Positions 1 through 11,140 of a DNA stretch of 64,000 nucleotides are shown one piece after another. The notes below the pieces were generated by a model, which did not search any database, was not told where the DNA came from, and saw only the letters and a program-made list of their open reading frames with translations. Position 1 is the first letter of the stretch, and each line of letters starts with the position of its first letter. The position numbers and the translations under genes are program-made. The DNA is from Cryptomeria japonica (lineage: Eukaryota > Streptophyta > Pinopsida > Cupressales > Cupressaceae). The stretch spans positions 572,972,252-573,036,251 of the forward strand of contig NC_081405.1 in NCBI RefSeq assembly GCF_030272615.1. The letters run 5' to 3'.

Positions 1-215
1 ATGATAGATGTTTCCATCAATCCTTGTACCTTCTACAATCAATCTTCTAGATATCCATTTTTTTTTTCTTTCACATCTAACTAACACTAATAAGATTGTC
101 TCAATCCCTTAACATAGAAAACATCCTATTTTTCATTCTTTTCATCAATGATTATAGTTCCTTAACTACAAATTTGAGAAAATTATTCACCACCAAACTT
201 AACTGATCCACCATT

Positions 216-1340
216 CTAATTTTGAGGATTAATGAACTTTCTTTTATCACAAAACATGTGATTAGAGAAACCACTATCAATCATCCATGCATTAGGCTCT
301 TCTTTTGTATGAAGGGCAGTCCACACAATTAAGGATCTCTCATAGTTGTTATTGTTAGATAGAGTATCAAATTCTTCATATTTTTCAACATTATCAACTT
401 TTATAGACATAAACAATGTTTCATCATTTGAATCATCACATTCTTATTCCTCAATTGTATAACTAATTTCTTTGGAAAAAAGAATTATTTTAGGTTTATC
501 TCATTTGCATTTATTATCTCAACTTCTACTATTATCTTCTCTAAAAACATATATAGATTCACAATGACCAATTCTTCCACAATTGAAGCATTTTAAGGGT
601 AACTTACCTTTATATTTTCTAGTACCTTTCTTCAATTTTCTTACAAATTTTACTTTTGAATTATCAAATTCATCATCAAGGTCAACATTTTCTTCCATTC
701 TCCTGTTGGATTTGAATGTACCTTCTTTCTTGGAATTGTCTAGTTCAATATCTTTCATCTCAAAGGTAGAGAGTGCTCCATAGAGTCGATCCATTGTATA
801 ATTGTCCAGATCCATACTTTCCTCTATAGTAGACACCTTAGGAACAAATGAATTAGGAAGTGTTCTTAGTACCTTCTTTACTACCTCATCTTCATTTAGT
901 TTACACCCAACACCTTTTATTCCACTCACCACTTCAGTTAAATGGTGCATGTAGCTATCAATAGTTTCATCTTTTGACATCCTTAGACTATGAAATCTAC
1001 TTTTGAGGTTTTGCAACTTGACTTGCTTTATCTTTTTGTCTCCTTCATATATACTACTAAGCTTCTCCTAGACATATTTTGCAAATTTGTAGTCAATTAC
1101 CTTCAATAGTTTTGTATCAAACAAACCACTTATTATTGCATTCCTTTCCTTTCCATTGTTATCATGCATTATAATTTCATTTGAAGTAGTAGGTATAGTA
1201 GAGGAGGAGTATAACTATCTACAATTCATTTTTGTATTCTTAATCCCCTAGATTTCAAATATGATTTCATCCTCATCTTTTATAAGTAGTTTGTGCCATT
1301 CACAAGAGATCACCAAATTTACATGGAGAACCTAAATAGG
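216..1340 (-). pseudogene. Ty1/copia gag-protease remnant
   Basis: Read on the minus strand, about 1340 to 519 resembles the UBN2-type gag of plant Ty1/copia elements. It ends in a basic stretch and a damaged zinc knuckle (KCFNCGRIGH, where the last Cys of C-x2-C-x4-H-x4-C is replaced by Tyr). Positions 416-216 resemble the start of the aspartic protease, with WMIDSGFSNHM carrying the D-S-G catalytic motif. Stops and a frame change separate the blocks. Integrase and reverse transcriptase are not in the window and would lie to the left of position 1. The N-terminal gag follows directly on an LTR-like leader at 1320-1400, so a piece between LTR and gag seems to be deleted. This is a dead copy. 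Its family is clear; the exact ends are not. Confidence 0.8.
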
Positions 1341-1860
1341 GAAAAACTATAGTGAGAGTCAACTCACAATATATGAAAAGATTACAATATTGTCTTAGGA
1401 TCGCTTCAAAAAAAGCACACTACTCTTTGAAGGACTTGTACGCTAAGATGCACTATCCTAGGTCAATATACAGAGGACTTGCAGAGTGAGAAACATTGCC
1501 TTAGGGAAAGATACAAAGCTTGTTGATAATACTCTCAATCTATGAGCAAGTAACATGAAGTATATGAATCAAAATGAATGGGCCTCTAACACTACAACCT
1601 ATAATGGTCTCCAAGTATGAAGTTGTCCTTGAATCTTTGTCTTAAGCAATGAACTTCACAACAATCACAACACACTTCTTTTGTCACAACTTTGCATCAG
1701 TGATTTTGTAAATGATATAATCATATAAGCACATCACTAACAATGATCCATGCACTCATCTTATCCATCATCATCAATTTTATCTTCGATATATATACCA
1801 TCTTCTTCATTGCACATATCAATTAGATTTGCCAAAATAGAGGACAAGAATAGGTACCAT
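1341..1860 (-). repeat. Probable LTR end/leader of the copia remnant
   Basis: On the minus strand this carries the module seen in every copia LTR of the window: a short hairpin (GTGAG, six bases, CTCAC at 1353-1368), then a T-run with TTTTTCCC and a GGTTCTCCATGT-like stretch that leads into gag. The stem differs from the usual GTGGG/CCCAC by a paired change. No LTR start, primer binding site or TSD can be placed, so the outer boundary is a guess. Confidence 0.4.
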
Positions 1861-2984
1861 CAAGTTAGCCACCAATGCAAGAGATAGAGGACCTAAAATA
1901 TCATATCACTTCTTTTGAAAAAAATCACATGTAATCACACATCCTCTAAGGTTAGCAACAAGGTAGCGTGTAGATAAACCAAGAAACAGACCACTAGTCA
2001 ACCCAAAATGTATTTTCTAGATGAACAAACCTAATTTGGATCCCAACACACCGAGGTAGAACCCAAAATAAATGGAACTCAACCTTCAAAACAAGTGGAG
2101 ACATCCAATAACTCATCCTAGGTAGAAGAACACCTTTTGTTAGTCAAACCAAAGCAATTACCTTAAAACATATATTCCAATTATAAATGTACCATCAAAT
2201 ATACTTTCTAGCATCATGTGCAGGACATAAGGATGATCCTTGAACATCTAAAAGCATTCTCATATCCTTTTTCATCTTTACACATCAAAATCATGTTAGC
2301 ACAACAAAATTGATACCAAGCAATTAATTATAGAGATCCAGTCAAAGACAAAATACCATTATCACTAGTTGTAGAGCACGCAAGCTTTTAAAAAATGAAT
2401 TGAGACACAATAAAAAACATTGTAAAAATGTACTCCAAGTTGCAACACCTGAAACATCAATGTAGAGAAATGAAAAGTACTTTCTAGACCAATTTTGATA
2501 GACAACTGCTAGCCAACTGCAATCACCAATCATATCAGATGTAAAACCTAGGACTTGAAAGGATAAGAGTGCAATGTCCATAGAGAATAAAAATTATGTT
2601 TAATTTTGTAATACCATATTTGTAAATGTAGAGGAATGTAGAGCTTTCTTCTAGACACACATCAATATATACTTTTGCACCAACTTGCTTTATCAAACTT
2701 CCAAATTGGACCAAAATATCTCAAAAATATTATCTTCTCACTCCATACAATATATTCATTCTAATATCATGAATTTAATTCTCATCTTTATGTCTCAAAC
2801 CAGCTAAACATCACCATGTTATCTTTTCCATCAGCCATATTGTCACCATCATCAATGATATTACTCAATGTAGACAGTAGACACCGATACTTTCTTAATA
2901 TGCATAACTCTTATGAGAAATGAAAAGATAGTAGTAAAAGAGATATATTACAACAAGTGTAAAGGGATAGTTTTGATGGATTCA
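1861..2984. other. AT-rich sequence without recognisable genes
   Basis: The short open frames here (for example 2342-2581 on minus) show no known domain and no codon-like pattern. It is probably decayed retroelement sequence, since both sides are retroelement. I see no structure I can name. Confidence 0.4.
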
Positions 2985-3398
2985 TAAAGAGATCTCTAAT
3001 AAAGATGGTATCTTTGAAAGGAAAGGGAGAACAAGAATACACACCTTCCCCATTGATAGGAAAGAGTGGATTATTTGTAAAAAGATTGCACACATTCACT
3101 AAGGAGAGACTATTCATAAGAAGAAATAACATCTTACAGAATATGTCCAACCAAGGGACATATATCTACTCACATGGAGGGCCATACTATGTAAGAAAAG
3201 ACCTGAAGTCATGAATTATGTATCTAAAAAAAGGAAAAAATAATCTTTCAAAGATAAAGAGAATGAAATACCATTCTTGGCCCCCAAGGATGGATACATG
3301 GACACCAAAGAGAGTTCATTTATAAAAGACACACTCTTATAAAATATGAAAAAAATCCTCATTAGGGATACATTTTACTATAAGGGGATGAGATCATC
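2985..3398 (-). repeat. Left part of the old gag-protease element split by copia-B
   Basis: The stretch is purine-rich, with words such as ATTAGGGATACA and AAGGGGATGAGATC. It closely resembles the sequence just right of copia-B (34305-34620, for example GATTAGGGATACTTATTCTG and GAGGGAGGGGATCC). Both sides therefore belong to one older element into which copia-B jumped. ATCATC ends at 3398 and recurs at 34299-34304, which fits a target-site duplication. Confidence 0.5.
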
Positions 3399-3904
3399 TA
3401 TTATTACGAGGATCCGGTTATTACAGAGAGGGGGGGGGGGGGTGAATTAGTAATAAAACAAATCTGCAACACTTTCCAAAACTATACTGGTAACTACTCA
3501 AACAACCTTCAAAGAAGATTTAACAAACCATTCACTCAAGTGTTCATCCATATGCAAACAATGTAAAGATATCAAATGCACATATCAAAAATGTATCCAC
3601 CACATGAACACAAAGATTTTTCATGTGGAAACCCAACTAGGAAAACTACAGTGGGAATTAGCACCCACAATATATATTTCCACTCTTTTGGAATGTGTCT
3701 GGTTAATAGCCCGGTTAAGAGCATACCCTGTTAGGAGTCACCCGGTCAAGGGATTTTGCCTCAACCCTGTTAGGAGCTCTACCTTGTTAAGAGTAACCTT
3801 GTTATAGGATTTTAAACTCAAGTTAATGAGCCACTCGGTGAATGGATTTACAATATTAGACCTATTAGGATCTACCTAATTAAGGGATTTCAAATTGTTG
3901 TAAC
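3399..3904 (-). repeat. Copia-B 3' LTR, first part
   Basis: It aligns base by base, with scattered differences, to the start of the 5' LTR at 32818 (for example TCAAGTGTTCATCCATATGC and GATTTTTCATGTGGAAACCC). It includes the poly-G tract near 3427-3441 and the hairpin 3651-3668. The expected terminal TG is CG at 3407-3408. It stops at the gypsy insertion; GTAAC at 3900-3904 is the left copy of that target-site duplication. Confidence 0.9.
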
Positions 3905-4695
3905 TGTATACGGTGAAAATGGAAACAACAATATTATTGAAAGACGAAATGAATTCAACCACAAAAACCTAGCCTAACAACAACAAAGATCCACCATAAC
4001 ATATGAAGATTACCTAAGACAATGCAAATCAAATGAAATCACAAAGATTATACCTTCACATGTCCAATAGGGTTTGGATCTCCATTCTTCCTATCTCCAT
4101 TGATCTTGCTTGATATATTTGCTCTCAGATTTTATATGTGCACAAGAGCTCAACAAAGAATGGAAATGTGGTTGCAAGTAGGATCGCATATGAAAGTGCA
4201 AAGGCATAGTGTAGTCAATTGATCAGGTAGTTAGTTAGTTGGGGTTGATAATGAAGAAAGCATCTCCTTATATAGAAGATACTATATGAAATGGAGGGAT
4301 AAGAATGAGATGTGTAAAAGATAAATGGTTGGCTATGATTAGAGGGTAGGTAGAGAAAGTATGAAAATAATGAGAGGGTAGGTAGTGTAGGAATTAAGAG
4401 ATGGATGACATCTGTCATGGGTAGAAAAGGTTAATGAATTAATTAAATAAATAGATTTATTTAATTAATAGAAGAAGTGGGATCAAATTAAATAAATAAG
4501 ATATTTATTTAATTTAGGAAAAAGGATAATTTTAATAAATAAATGTATTTATTTAAATGAGAAATAAGGCTAGAAGAGAATAAATGAATTAATTAAATAA
4601 ATAAGGATTTATTTAATTAATAGAAGAATTAGGCTAAAATAATTAAATAAATAAAATATTTATTTAATTAGACATGACAATTTTAGGTGTCTACA
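3905..4695 (-). repeat. Tat element 3' LTR
   Basis: On the minus strand it begins TGTAGACACC and ends ATACA, matching 26695-27455 over its length. It is 791 bp. A TATA-like TATATAGAAG lies near 4258. A 32-bp segment (about 4332-4363) is present here and absent from the right copy. Its U3 side carries five AT-rich palindromes listed separately. Confidence 0.95.
4435..4670. repeat. Five serial AT-rich palindromes in the Tat LTR
   Basis: Five hairpin-forming inverted repeats follow one another at 4438-4469, 4485-4515, 4531-4558, 4586-4621 and 4641-4669. Each is built from AATTAAATAAAT, a short centre and ATTTATTTAATT. All five are also present in the other LTR (about 27188-27435). In the sense transcript they lie at the U3 end of the LTR. 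Confidence 0.9.
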
Positions 4696-4709
4696 TTTTG
4701 CCCCTCTTT
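4696..4709 (-). other. Polypurine tract of the Tat element
   Basis: Minus-strand AAAGAGGGGCAAAA abuts the start TGTAGACACC of the 3' LTR, exactly where plus-strand priming is expected. Confidence 0.8.
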
Positions 4710-4947
4710 GAGACAATGCAACTTGTCGCGTTGTTTCAAAGAAGATAAGATGAACTGATACAGAGTTGCCCCAAGATGGGAATGATATGCCCCCTCGAGA
4801 GATTGGATGAAAATGTCTGGAAAGATTGCAGACAATCTCTCAATAAGAAAGAAATGCTAGAAAGGACTGACTGGATAGAGTGACAGAGTCACGGGATAAA
4901 GAAGACTGACTTGGGAAATGAGGGCCAGGGCTAGGGCTAGGGCAGTC

Positions 4948-4955
4948 TATAAAAT
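4948..4955 (+). promoter_or_regulatory. TATA box of the antisense PMD gene
   Basis: TATAAAAT stands 91 bp before the ATG at 5046, which leaves room for a start site near 4980 and a leader of about 65 bases. It faces away from the 3' LTR and opposite to the element's own transcription. The assignment rests on position and consensus only. Confidence 0.55.
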
Positions 4956-5111
4956 AGAACACAAGGGGAACACATCCTCATTGTCATCCACACATCCAAG
5001 AGATCAGAGTGCAGAGAGAGAATAGAGTAGCAGCAGTCAGCAGCGATGGCATTGGTTCACAAATTTGATCGCGTTCGCCGATTTTAGAGGCCAGCAGATG
5101 CAGGAGAGCTG

Positions 5112-5918
5112 GTGAGTACCACAAAACCTCCTTGTACTTTGTCACAATAAATGTTGTCATTAATGCATGCTAGGTAGAGAAATAAATGCACATTTAGGTA
5201 TGTCAAACAAGGTCATAAAATGTCAAGGCATGTCTGTGCTAGTACTAGGCGCGTCTAAGTTAGCTAGGCACATCTATGTTTGTGCCAGGCGCGTCTGTGC
5301 AATATGTAAGCGCGTTTATGTCATGAAGGCAAGTTTATGTCAAAATGTGCATTTATGTCTTCTAGGGCAAATCGACAGTTCTGTGATGAACATACGTTGT
5401 CGATTGGATAAGCTGCTGAGAGGATACACTCAAGCAGGTCCTCTAGGGAAGACTAGAATGGCAAATAGGGCTAGGATTGACAATTCTGTGATAGAACATA
5501 TGTTGCCAATTAGGAAACTACTCAAGAGGATACACTCAAGTAGAGGCCCTAGGATAGGATAGATCAAGGCACTTTGTGATGAACATTGAGTACCAAGACA
5601 TAGTACTTTGTGATGAACAGGGAGTACTAAAAAGAGCAGCACTTTGTGATGCACAGGGAGTGCAAATATGAGCAACACTTTGTGATGAATAGGGAGTGCA
5701 AAAACATGTAGTACTTTGTGATGAACAGGGAGTACCACTAGAATAAAAGCAACACTTTGTGATGAACAATGAGTGTCACTAGGATAGAAGCAACACTTTG
5801 TGATGAACAATGAGTGTCACTAGGATAGAGTATCATAAGCACTTAGGATAATAAGCAGCATTTTGTGATGAACAGGGAATGCCACTTTGATTGACAAAGT
5901 TGATTTGCTTGATTACAG
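5112..5918 (+). other. Predicted intron of the PMD gene
   Basis: GTGAGT at 5112 is an excellent plant donor, and the acceptor CAG at 5916-5918 restores phase 0 into the PMD frame. The intervening 807 bp does not encode PMD sequence and is filled with direct repeats. Its left part has a pair of related segments about 107 bp apart (GAGAGGATACACTCAAG near 5417 and CAAGAGGATACACTCAAG near 5523). Confidence 0.65.
5567..5880 (+). repeat. Tandem repeat ACTTTGTGATGAACAGGGAGT, eight copies
   Basis: Copies start near 5569, 5604, 5639, 5673, 5709, 5751, 5791 and 5850. The 20-odd base core is conserved, separated by variable spacers of about 12-35 bases. The 5751 and 5791 copies are nearly identical over 40 bp. 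All lie inside the predicted intron. Confidence 0.9.
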
Positions 5919-7790
5919 GAGTACCTACCTATGCTAGAGTCACTGGAGAGATTCCCATCAACTCAGAGGTTATGACCAGAGCTGACATTTGAGGACAGAG
6001 CCGCGATTGAGGTTATGGGTTTGAGATTCATTCTGTATGTGCCTAAGTTTCGGGTGAACATGGGATTGTTGACTGCACTTGCTGAGAGATGGCACTTTGA
6101 GACATGCACATTCCATTTGCCGATGGGTGAGATGACAGTCACCTTAGAGGATGTATACAGGATTCTGAGGATATTTATCGATGGGGAGTTGATACCCTAT
6201 GATCGAGATGGAGATAGGGATGCCCTGAGATGAGTGTTCCAGGATCCAGGATTGGAGATGAGGGATGGACATGTGGCTTGGGATACCATGACACAGACAG
6301 GATTAGCACTACTAGTAGTATTTGTAGGAGTGATCAGTGGGTTCCTGTGTTTGGATAGGGCAACATGAGGGTTGTTTGTGGGCTGGGGGATTACCTTGGA
6401 GATGCTGGTGACACAACAGACCAGATATACCTGGGGACCGTGTGTGCTGGTGCATTTGTACTATGAGCTCCATCAGTTCATCTACCATGGATCTGTAGGA
6501 TTGGGTTGCAGAGTGACATTGTTACAGGTATGGGCATATGAGCATCTGCTAGTGACACGATCGATACATTTCAGGGGCAGGGGTCATGGACACAGTTTTG
6601 TTCACTTGTATGATATGATTACATCATAGCCATGGATTGGCAGGTTGAAGCACTAGCGTAGGGTCATTGATGAGATTGATACTGTGGTATGGAGGTCGTA
6701 CTGAGAGTGTGAGGAGTGGGAGGATGATGCAGTAGAGCTGCCATACACCTTTAGGAGTAGTTATCTGATTGGGCAGATGCCCTATGTACTGGAGAGGCAG
6801 TTGGTAGACAGAGTATGTAGGCAATTTGGCAGGATCCAGCAGATGCCACGGGGTTCTGGGATGTATGCTCAAACAGTGAGGGATCAGGCACACTTCGGGC
6901 CTTTGTTATCATATGATCAAGCCGTGATGCAACTAGTGGAGATGACTCCCTTGCCATGGGATATGTGGCCAGAGATCAAGGATGCAGGGATGGATGTAGA
7001 GTATACTGCATATTTGGCAAAGCATCCATTTCCACGGTTGACAGATCCAGGAGAGCTGATAGATGGAGATGGCAGAGAGGATGAGGATGATGATGGAAAT
7101 GGCGGAGGTAGAGGTCAACAAAGGAGGTGAGGTGTGATAGGAGAGAGGAGAGTGGCTCTGTGGAGAGAGGATGGAGAGGAGAGATAGGCTCAGGTGGTGA
7201 GAGGCCAAGGCGGATTGCCATTACAGGTGCCAGTAGCATAGGGTCCCAGATAGGTACAAGTACAGGGACAGGAACAAACGCAACCACAGGAGAAGCCACA
7301 GGTATAGTCACTAGTATAGGGGCAGCCACAGGTGCAGGGGGGGAGGAGGAGGATGAGCTATTAGAGTTGAGGGAGATCTGCTAGGGATAGAAAGATGAGA
7401 TCCAGGATCTAGAGCGGGAGACAGCTAGGCTCAGGAGATAGCTGAGGGACACAGAACAGGAGCGGGATCAAGCCATTCAGCATTATATAGAGGCTGAGAA
7501 AGCACTGAGGGCAGGGAGGCAGGCGGCAGAGGACATAGGAGCTGGTTATGCTTATGTTCTGTGAGTCGAGGAGGAGATAGGCTACTAGAGAGACCTATAA
7601 TATGGGGGAGTGCCACCAGATCAATAGGCTAGGAGCTTCCGCAGACCATCGCGGACAGCGACAACCACTGGAGGGAGTCAGAGGAGTCAGGCATCTAGCA
7701 ATGGGGTTATGGGTCCTCCACCACCACTAGATAGAGGGGACATGAGAGATGATCCTAGGGCGGGTCCTTCTAGGGCTGACTTCATTGAGG

Positions 7791-9524
7791 CCAGGTGGCT
7801 CCGAGGGAGGGAGTTCATCATAGCCTTAGAGGGCTCCCTATGTATCAGTTTTGTACCATTTTGTATGATGATGTAGACACCTTCGGGTGATTGTAGCCAT
7901 ATGATTTTGACATCATTGTATCATGACACTTATGATTATATATATATGAGATGATTCATCTTTGTGGCAGCTATATGTATGTGTAGCTATGTGATGAGAT
8001 GTTTCATGATGTATGTTTCTATGTGATGGTTATGATATGGATGCAAATATGTATATGATGCAATGCAATATTTTTGTTCTTTTATGTTTTATATGCGTAT
8101 GCATGATGCAAATGTGAATGTATGAAATGTTAATGAATATGATGAGGCAAATGTAAAATGTGCTAATATGTGTTGTGTGCAGGATGTGATGCAATTGTGA
8201 TATCTATATGTATGTATGAAATGCTTATATGTGGTAATGCAAGTGCAACTACATGAGATACAAATATTTTTGACGTGTCATTATACTCAGTCATGTGATA
8301 GCAGGCTACATAGAATCAAGAAGGATGATGGAAGTCAATCAAGAAAGGGGGATGAAAGATAGAAGATATGAAAGTGAAAGAGCTTCTTGTGTGTTATCAT
8401 CATTGAGCTTTATTATGGCAAAATAGGTTATGACCATCGAGGCATATGTTCGACCTAGAAAGTCATTGTACCTGTTTGCATGGAGATAAGATAGTCACAA
8501 AACAAGGAATGCCCCACATCATACTAGACTCATAGTGTCCTCATATCCTTGGACTTGAGTCATAGCATTACTAAGAGACAATCCACAGACAGCAAAGAAA
8601 ATAGGTGACGATACCCCATCCTTGCCTTTCTAGTCAAAGACATCCTAGAGATAGAATCTCTAGTCAGAGACATCCTGGAAAAGCTAAAAGACATGTCACC
8701 AAAAGATAAAATCAAAAGAAAACCAATACTCAAGACCAACATCCACTGTATTCGTCAAGTTTAGTGTCTCTTGTCACTTGTATAAGTCTTATTTGATTGT
8801 GGTCACAATATTTACTTTCACAAAGAGGATAGATAGCACTAAACCATATGTTGTCTGAGTCTGTTGAAAGATTTGATTTGTTGAAGTCCATCGTTGCTGT
8901 TGCATCTCATTTGAAACTGACTGAATCCATGAAACTGATACTTTATTACAGAGAAGATGAAACTTTATTGCAAATCTGTGATGCAAATGCTGCATTATTG
9001 CAGATTGTGTGCGGATAGACTGAAGAAAAGTAGAAGAAATTGTACTCCTCAAAATGTGTGATGCTCTCAGTTCCACACCCATCACTAGATGTAGGATTTG
9101 CCTTAGCCACAGATAGGAGCTGATTTATTATGGATTGAAAGGGGTGAAAAGGAGGGATTATTATGAATGGCTAGCCAATCTTAGGTAGATCAATAACAAG
9201 CCATGATGGGAATAGGTAAGTTTATTATGAATGAATAGGTCGTGAGTGTGTGCAAAGTGAAAGGATGCGATGGAATCCTGAAGGAGGGAGGAGCAATATC
9301 TCTACGCATGGCGTTGGTGACTCAGTTTTCACCATGGTACTTGCCCAGGGCACCACCGAAGTGGTTTTCACCATTGGACGAAATGTTTTTCTATTTTTTC
9401 AATTTTTTTGTGTCACAAGGCGCCTGTTTGCCAGGTTTTCACCAAGTAATGATTTTTTATTTTTTTATTTTTTTATTTTTTGAATTTTTTGATATTTTTG
9501 TCTTTTTGAATTAGGATACTCTGA
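7791..9524. other. Tat element 3' region without recognisable gene
   Basis: From 7850 to 8270 the sequence is rich in ATG/TG words and looks like simple-sequence drift downstream of the PMD gene. Around 8629-8680 there is a short direct repeat (CTAGTCAAAGACATCCT and CTAGTCAGAGACATCCT). From 9320 to 9445 the word GTTTTCACCA occurs three times. A T-rich run follows at 9452-9510 and marks the end of the integrase frame. No open frame here has a recognisable product. Confidence 0.6.
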
Positions 9525-10640
9525 AGAGCTATGTGTGAAACTTGCGAAGGTGCATGTTGTTGATAGGATCCTCCAAAGGTTCACCCTCTGTGTTTGAGAG
9601 CTGATATGCACCAGATCCATATGTTGCTGTGATGATGTAAGGACCAAGCTAGTTTGGTTTAGATTTGCCCTTCTTCTCTCTGTCTTGCTAGTTTTTAGGA
9701 TTTTCTCTGAGAACCAAGTCACCTACCTCAAATGTGCGAGGCTTGACTTTATGATTGTAGCTATGACTCATTCATTGGTGATAAGCCTTGAGGTGCTTAA
9801 AAGTGGTTTGTCTTCGTTCATCCAATAATTCAAGTTCTTGTAAGTGAGAGACCCTGTAGTCTTCATCACTAATAATGTTTTGCAAAGAGACTCATAAAGA
9901 GGGTAACTCGACCTCAATAGGTAAGATAGCTTTAGTGTCGTAAAAAAGTGAATAGGGTGTAGCTCCTATAGTTGTGCAGACGCTTGTGAGGTAGGCCCAA
10001 AGTGCGGGATTAAGTTGGATATGCCAATTGCGGCCAGCGTCGTTGATTGTCTTTTTTAGGATTTTAAGGATTGTTTTATTAGATGCCTCAGCTTGACCAT
10101 TACCTTGGGGGTAATAAGGTGTGGAAAAATGATGGGTAATATGGAAGTGGTCATAGAGTTCATGAACATCCTGATTTTTGAAGGGACGCCCATTATCGGT
10201 GATGATGGAAATAGGAATACCGTATCGACAAATGATATAGTTGAGAATGAATGTAGCAATTTGTTTTCCAGTGACCTATCTAAGAGGCACCGCTTTGATC
10301 CATTTTGTGAAATATTTTGTGGTAGTGATGATGAATTTATGACCATTGGAGGAAGGAGGGTGAATCTTGCCTATGAGATCGAGTCCCCACTGACAAAACG
10401 GCCAAGGAGTCGCAATTGGTTGAAGTTCTTGTGCTGGCACATGGATGAGGTCTCCATGAAGTTGACACTGCTTACATTTGTCGATAAACTGATATGAGTC
10501 TTTTTCCATATTGGGCTAGTAATATCCAGTCCTGATGAGTTTCTTGGCTAAGGTAGGACCACTAGAATGTGGACCACATATCCCTTCATGAACTTCACAT
10601 AATGCAATCTGAGTTTCATCTCTTTCTAAACATATAAGAA
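9525..10640 (-). pseudogene. Tat element integrase
   Basis: In minus-strand order I see the H2C2 zinc finger (HEGICGPHSSG, then CKQCQLHGD), the catalytic core with the first Asp in GLDLIG, the second in ITDNGRPF and the Glu in GNGQAEASN, and a C-terminal GDLVLRENPKN and WLGPYIITATYGSGAYQLS block typical of plant gypsy integrases. All three DDE residues are visible. The frame is broken by a few stops (for example before VTGKQIATF near 10275). Integrase would insert the cDNA with 5-bp duplications, as seen around this element. It follows the second RNase H on the same strand. Confidence 0.9.
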
Positions 10641-10698
10641 GAGTGCCATCTAGACCTTGACGGTATAGGATATCAGCTAAAATGACATATCAATTCTG

Positions 10699-10750
10699 TG
10701 GTAGATCGATTAGTGAAGCATTTTGTGGTAGATCGATTAGTGAAGCAATT
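10699..10750 (-). repeat. 27-bp tandem duplication in pol
   Basis: GTGGTAGATCGATTAGTGAA occurs twice in direct succession (10699 and 10726). It lies between the second RNase H and integrase and adds nine codons without shifting the frame. Confidence 0.85.
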
Positions 10751-11140
10751 GTAGCCATGGCATCTACGGCTCAATTCTGCTCTCTTGGTATCTGCTCAAA
10801 GTCTAACTTCATGAAATGTTGTTTCAAGTCATCCACCAATATTTTATAAGGCATTAATTTCTCATCCTCTGTTTGGTAGTCATCAGTTTCTTGAAGAATT
10901 ACAAGTTGAGAGTCCCCAAAAACCTGAAGTTCCTGGATCTTCCACTGAACTACAATTCGTAATCTAGTTGTTAATGCCTCATATTCTACTATGTTATTAG
11001 TGTAGGGAAATGATAATCGATATAGTTTTGGTATACAATCCCCTTGAGGAGTTATGAAGAGGATGCTAGCTCCTGCCCCATGCTATGTGTATGAGCCGTC
11101 AAAGTATAGCTGCCAAGGTTTTGCATGTGACACTGTTAAG
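10740..11140 (-). pseudogene. Second RNase H (archaeal-type) of the Tat element
   Basis: The minus strand reads WQLYFDGSYT at about 11113-11084, then a glycine-rich GAGASILF, a TNNIVEYEAL block with the conserved Glu, and GDSQLVI with a conserved Asp. This is the pattern of the extra RNase H that Tat elements carry between the normal RNase H and integrase. A stop follows GSYT at about 11083, and another lies near 10765. The role would be removal of RNA from RNA-DNA hybrids; whether it was active here cannot be seen. Confidence 0.8.

Larger units (their letters stand above)
5046..7790 (+). pseudogene. Plant mobile domain (PMD) gene carried antisense in the Tat element
   Basis: Exon 1 (5046-5111) starts MALVHKFDRVRR and ends at CTG|GTGAGT. 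The predicted intron ends at 5918 in a pyrimidine-poor but fair acceptor (GATTACAG|GAG). Exon 2 continues in the same phase from 5919 to 7127 without a frameshift. It shows hallmarks of the plant mobile domain family (PF10536, as in MAIN/MAIL1): TFHLPMGEMTVTLEDV near 6109-6156, then VWAYEHL, MPYVLERQ and RQFGRIQ. After 7130 the open frame shifts to one encoding a Gly/Thr-rich linker and a probable coiled coil (DEIQDLERETARLRR, about 7394-7440, continuing to about 7600). I count eight in-frame stops up to 7130, all TAG or TGA (5085, 5973, 6231, 6366, 6627, 6654, 6702, 7128). PMD genes are known passengers of plant transposons; the function here is unknown. The intron and the C-terminal frame are inferences. 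Confidence 0.8.

Noticed and set aside
583-783. Open frame on + opposite the copia gag
   Set aside because: It is the antisense shadow of a recognisable gag zinc-knuckle region; no domain of its own.
2300-2325. TTGGTATCAA on minus, like a copia primer binding site
   Set aside because: No LTR end precedes it and no gag follows.
4921-4945. GGGCTAGGGCTAGGG near the Tat 3' LTR, telomere-like
   Set aside because: The unit is not the plant telomere unit TTTAGGG and only three copies exist.
5430-5810. Repetitive minus-strand frames rich in HHKVL and SSQS
   Set aside because: They are translations of the intronic tandem repeat and show no gene-like feature.
6933-7329. Long minus-strand frames opposite the PMD exon
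   Set aside because: Pro/Ser/His-rich shadows of the PMD frame and its repeat-like tail.
7872-7881. TGTAGACACC on +, identical to the start of the Tat LTR
   Set aside because: Ten bases only; no polypurine tract before it and no further LTR similarity after it.
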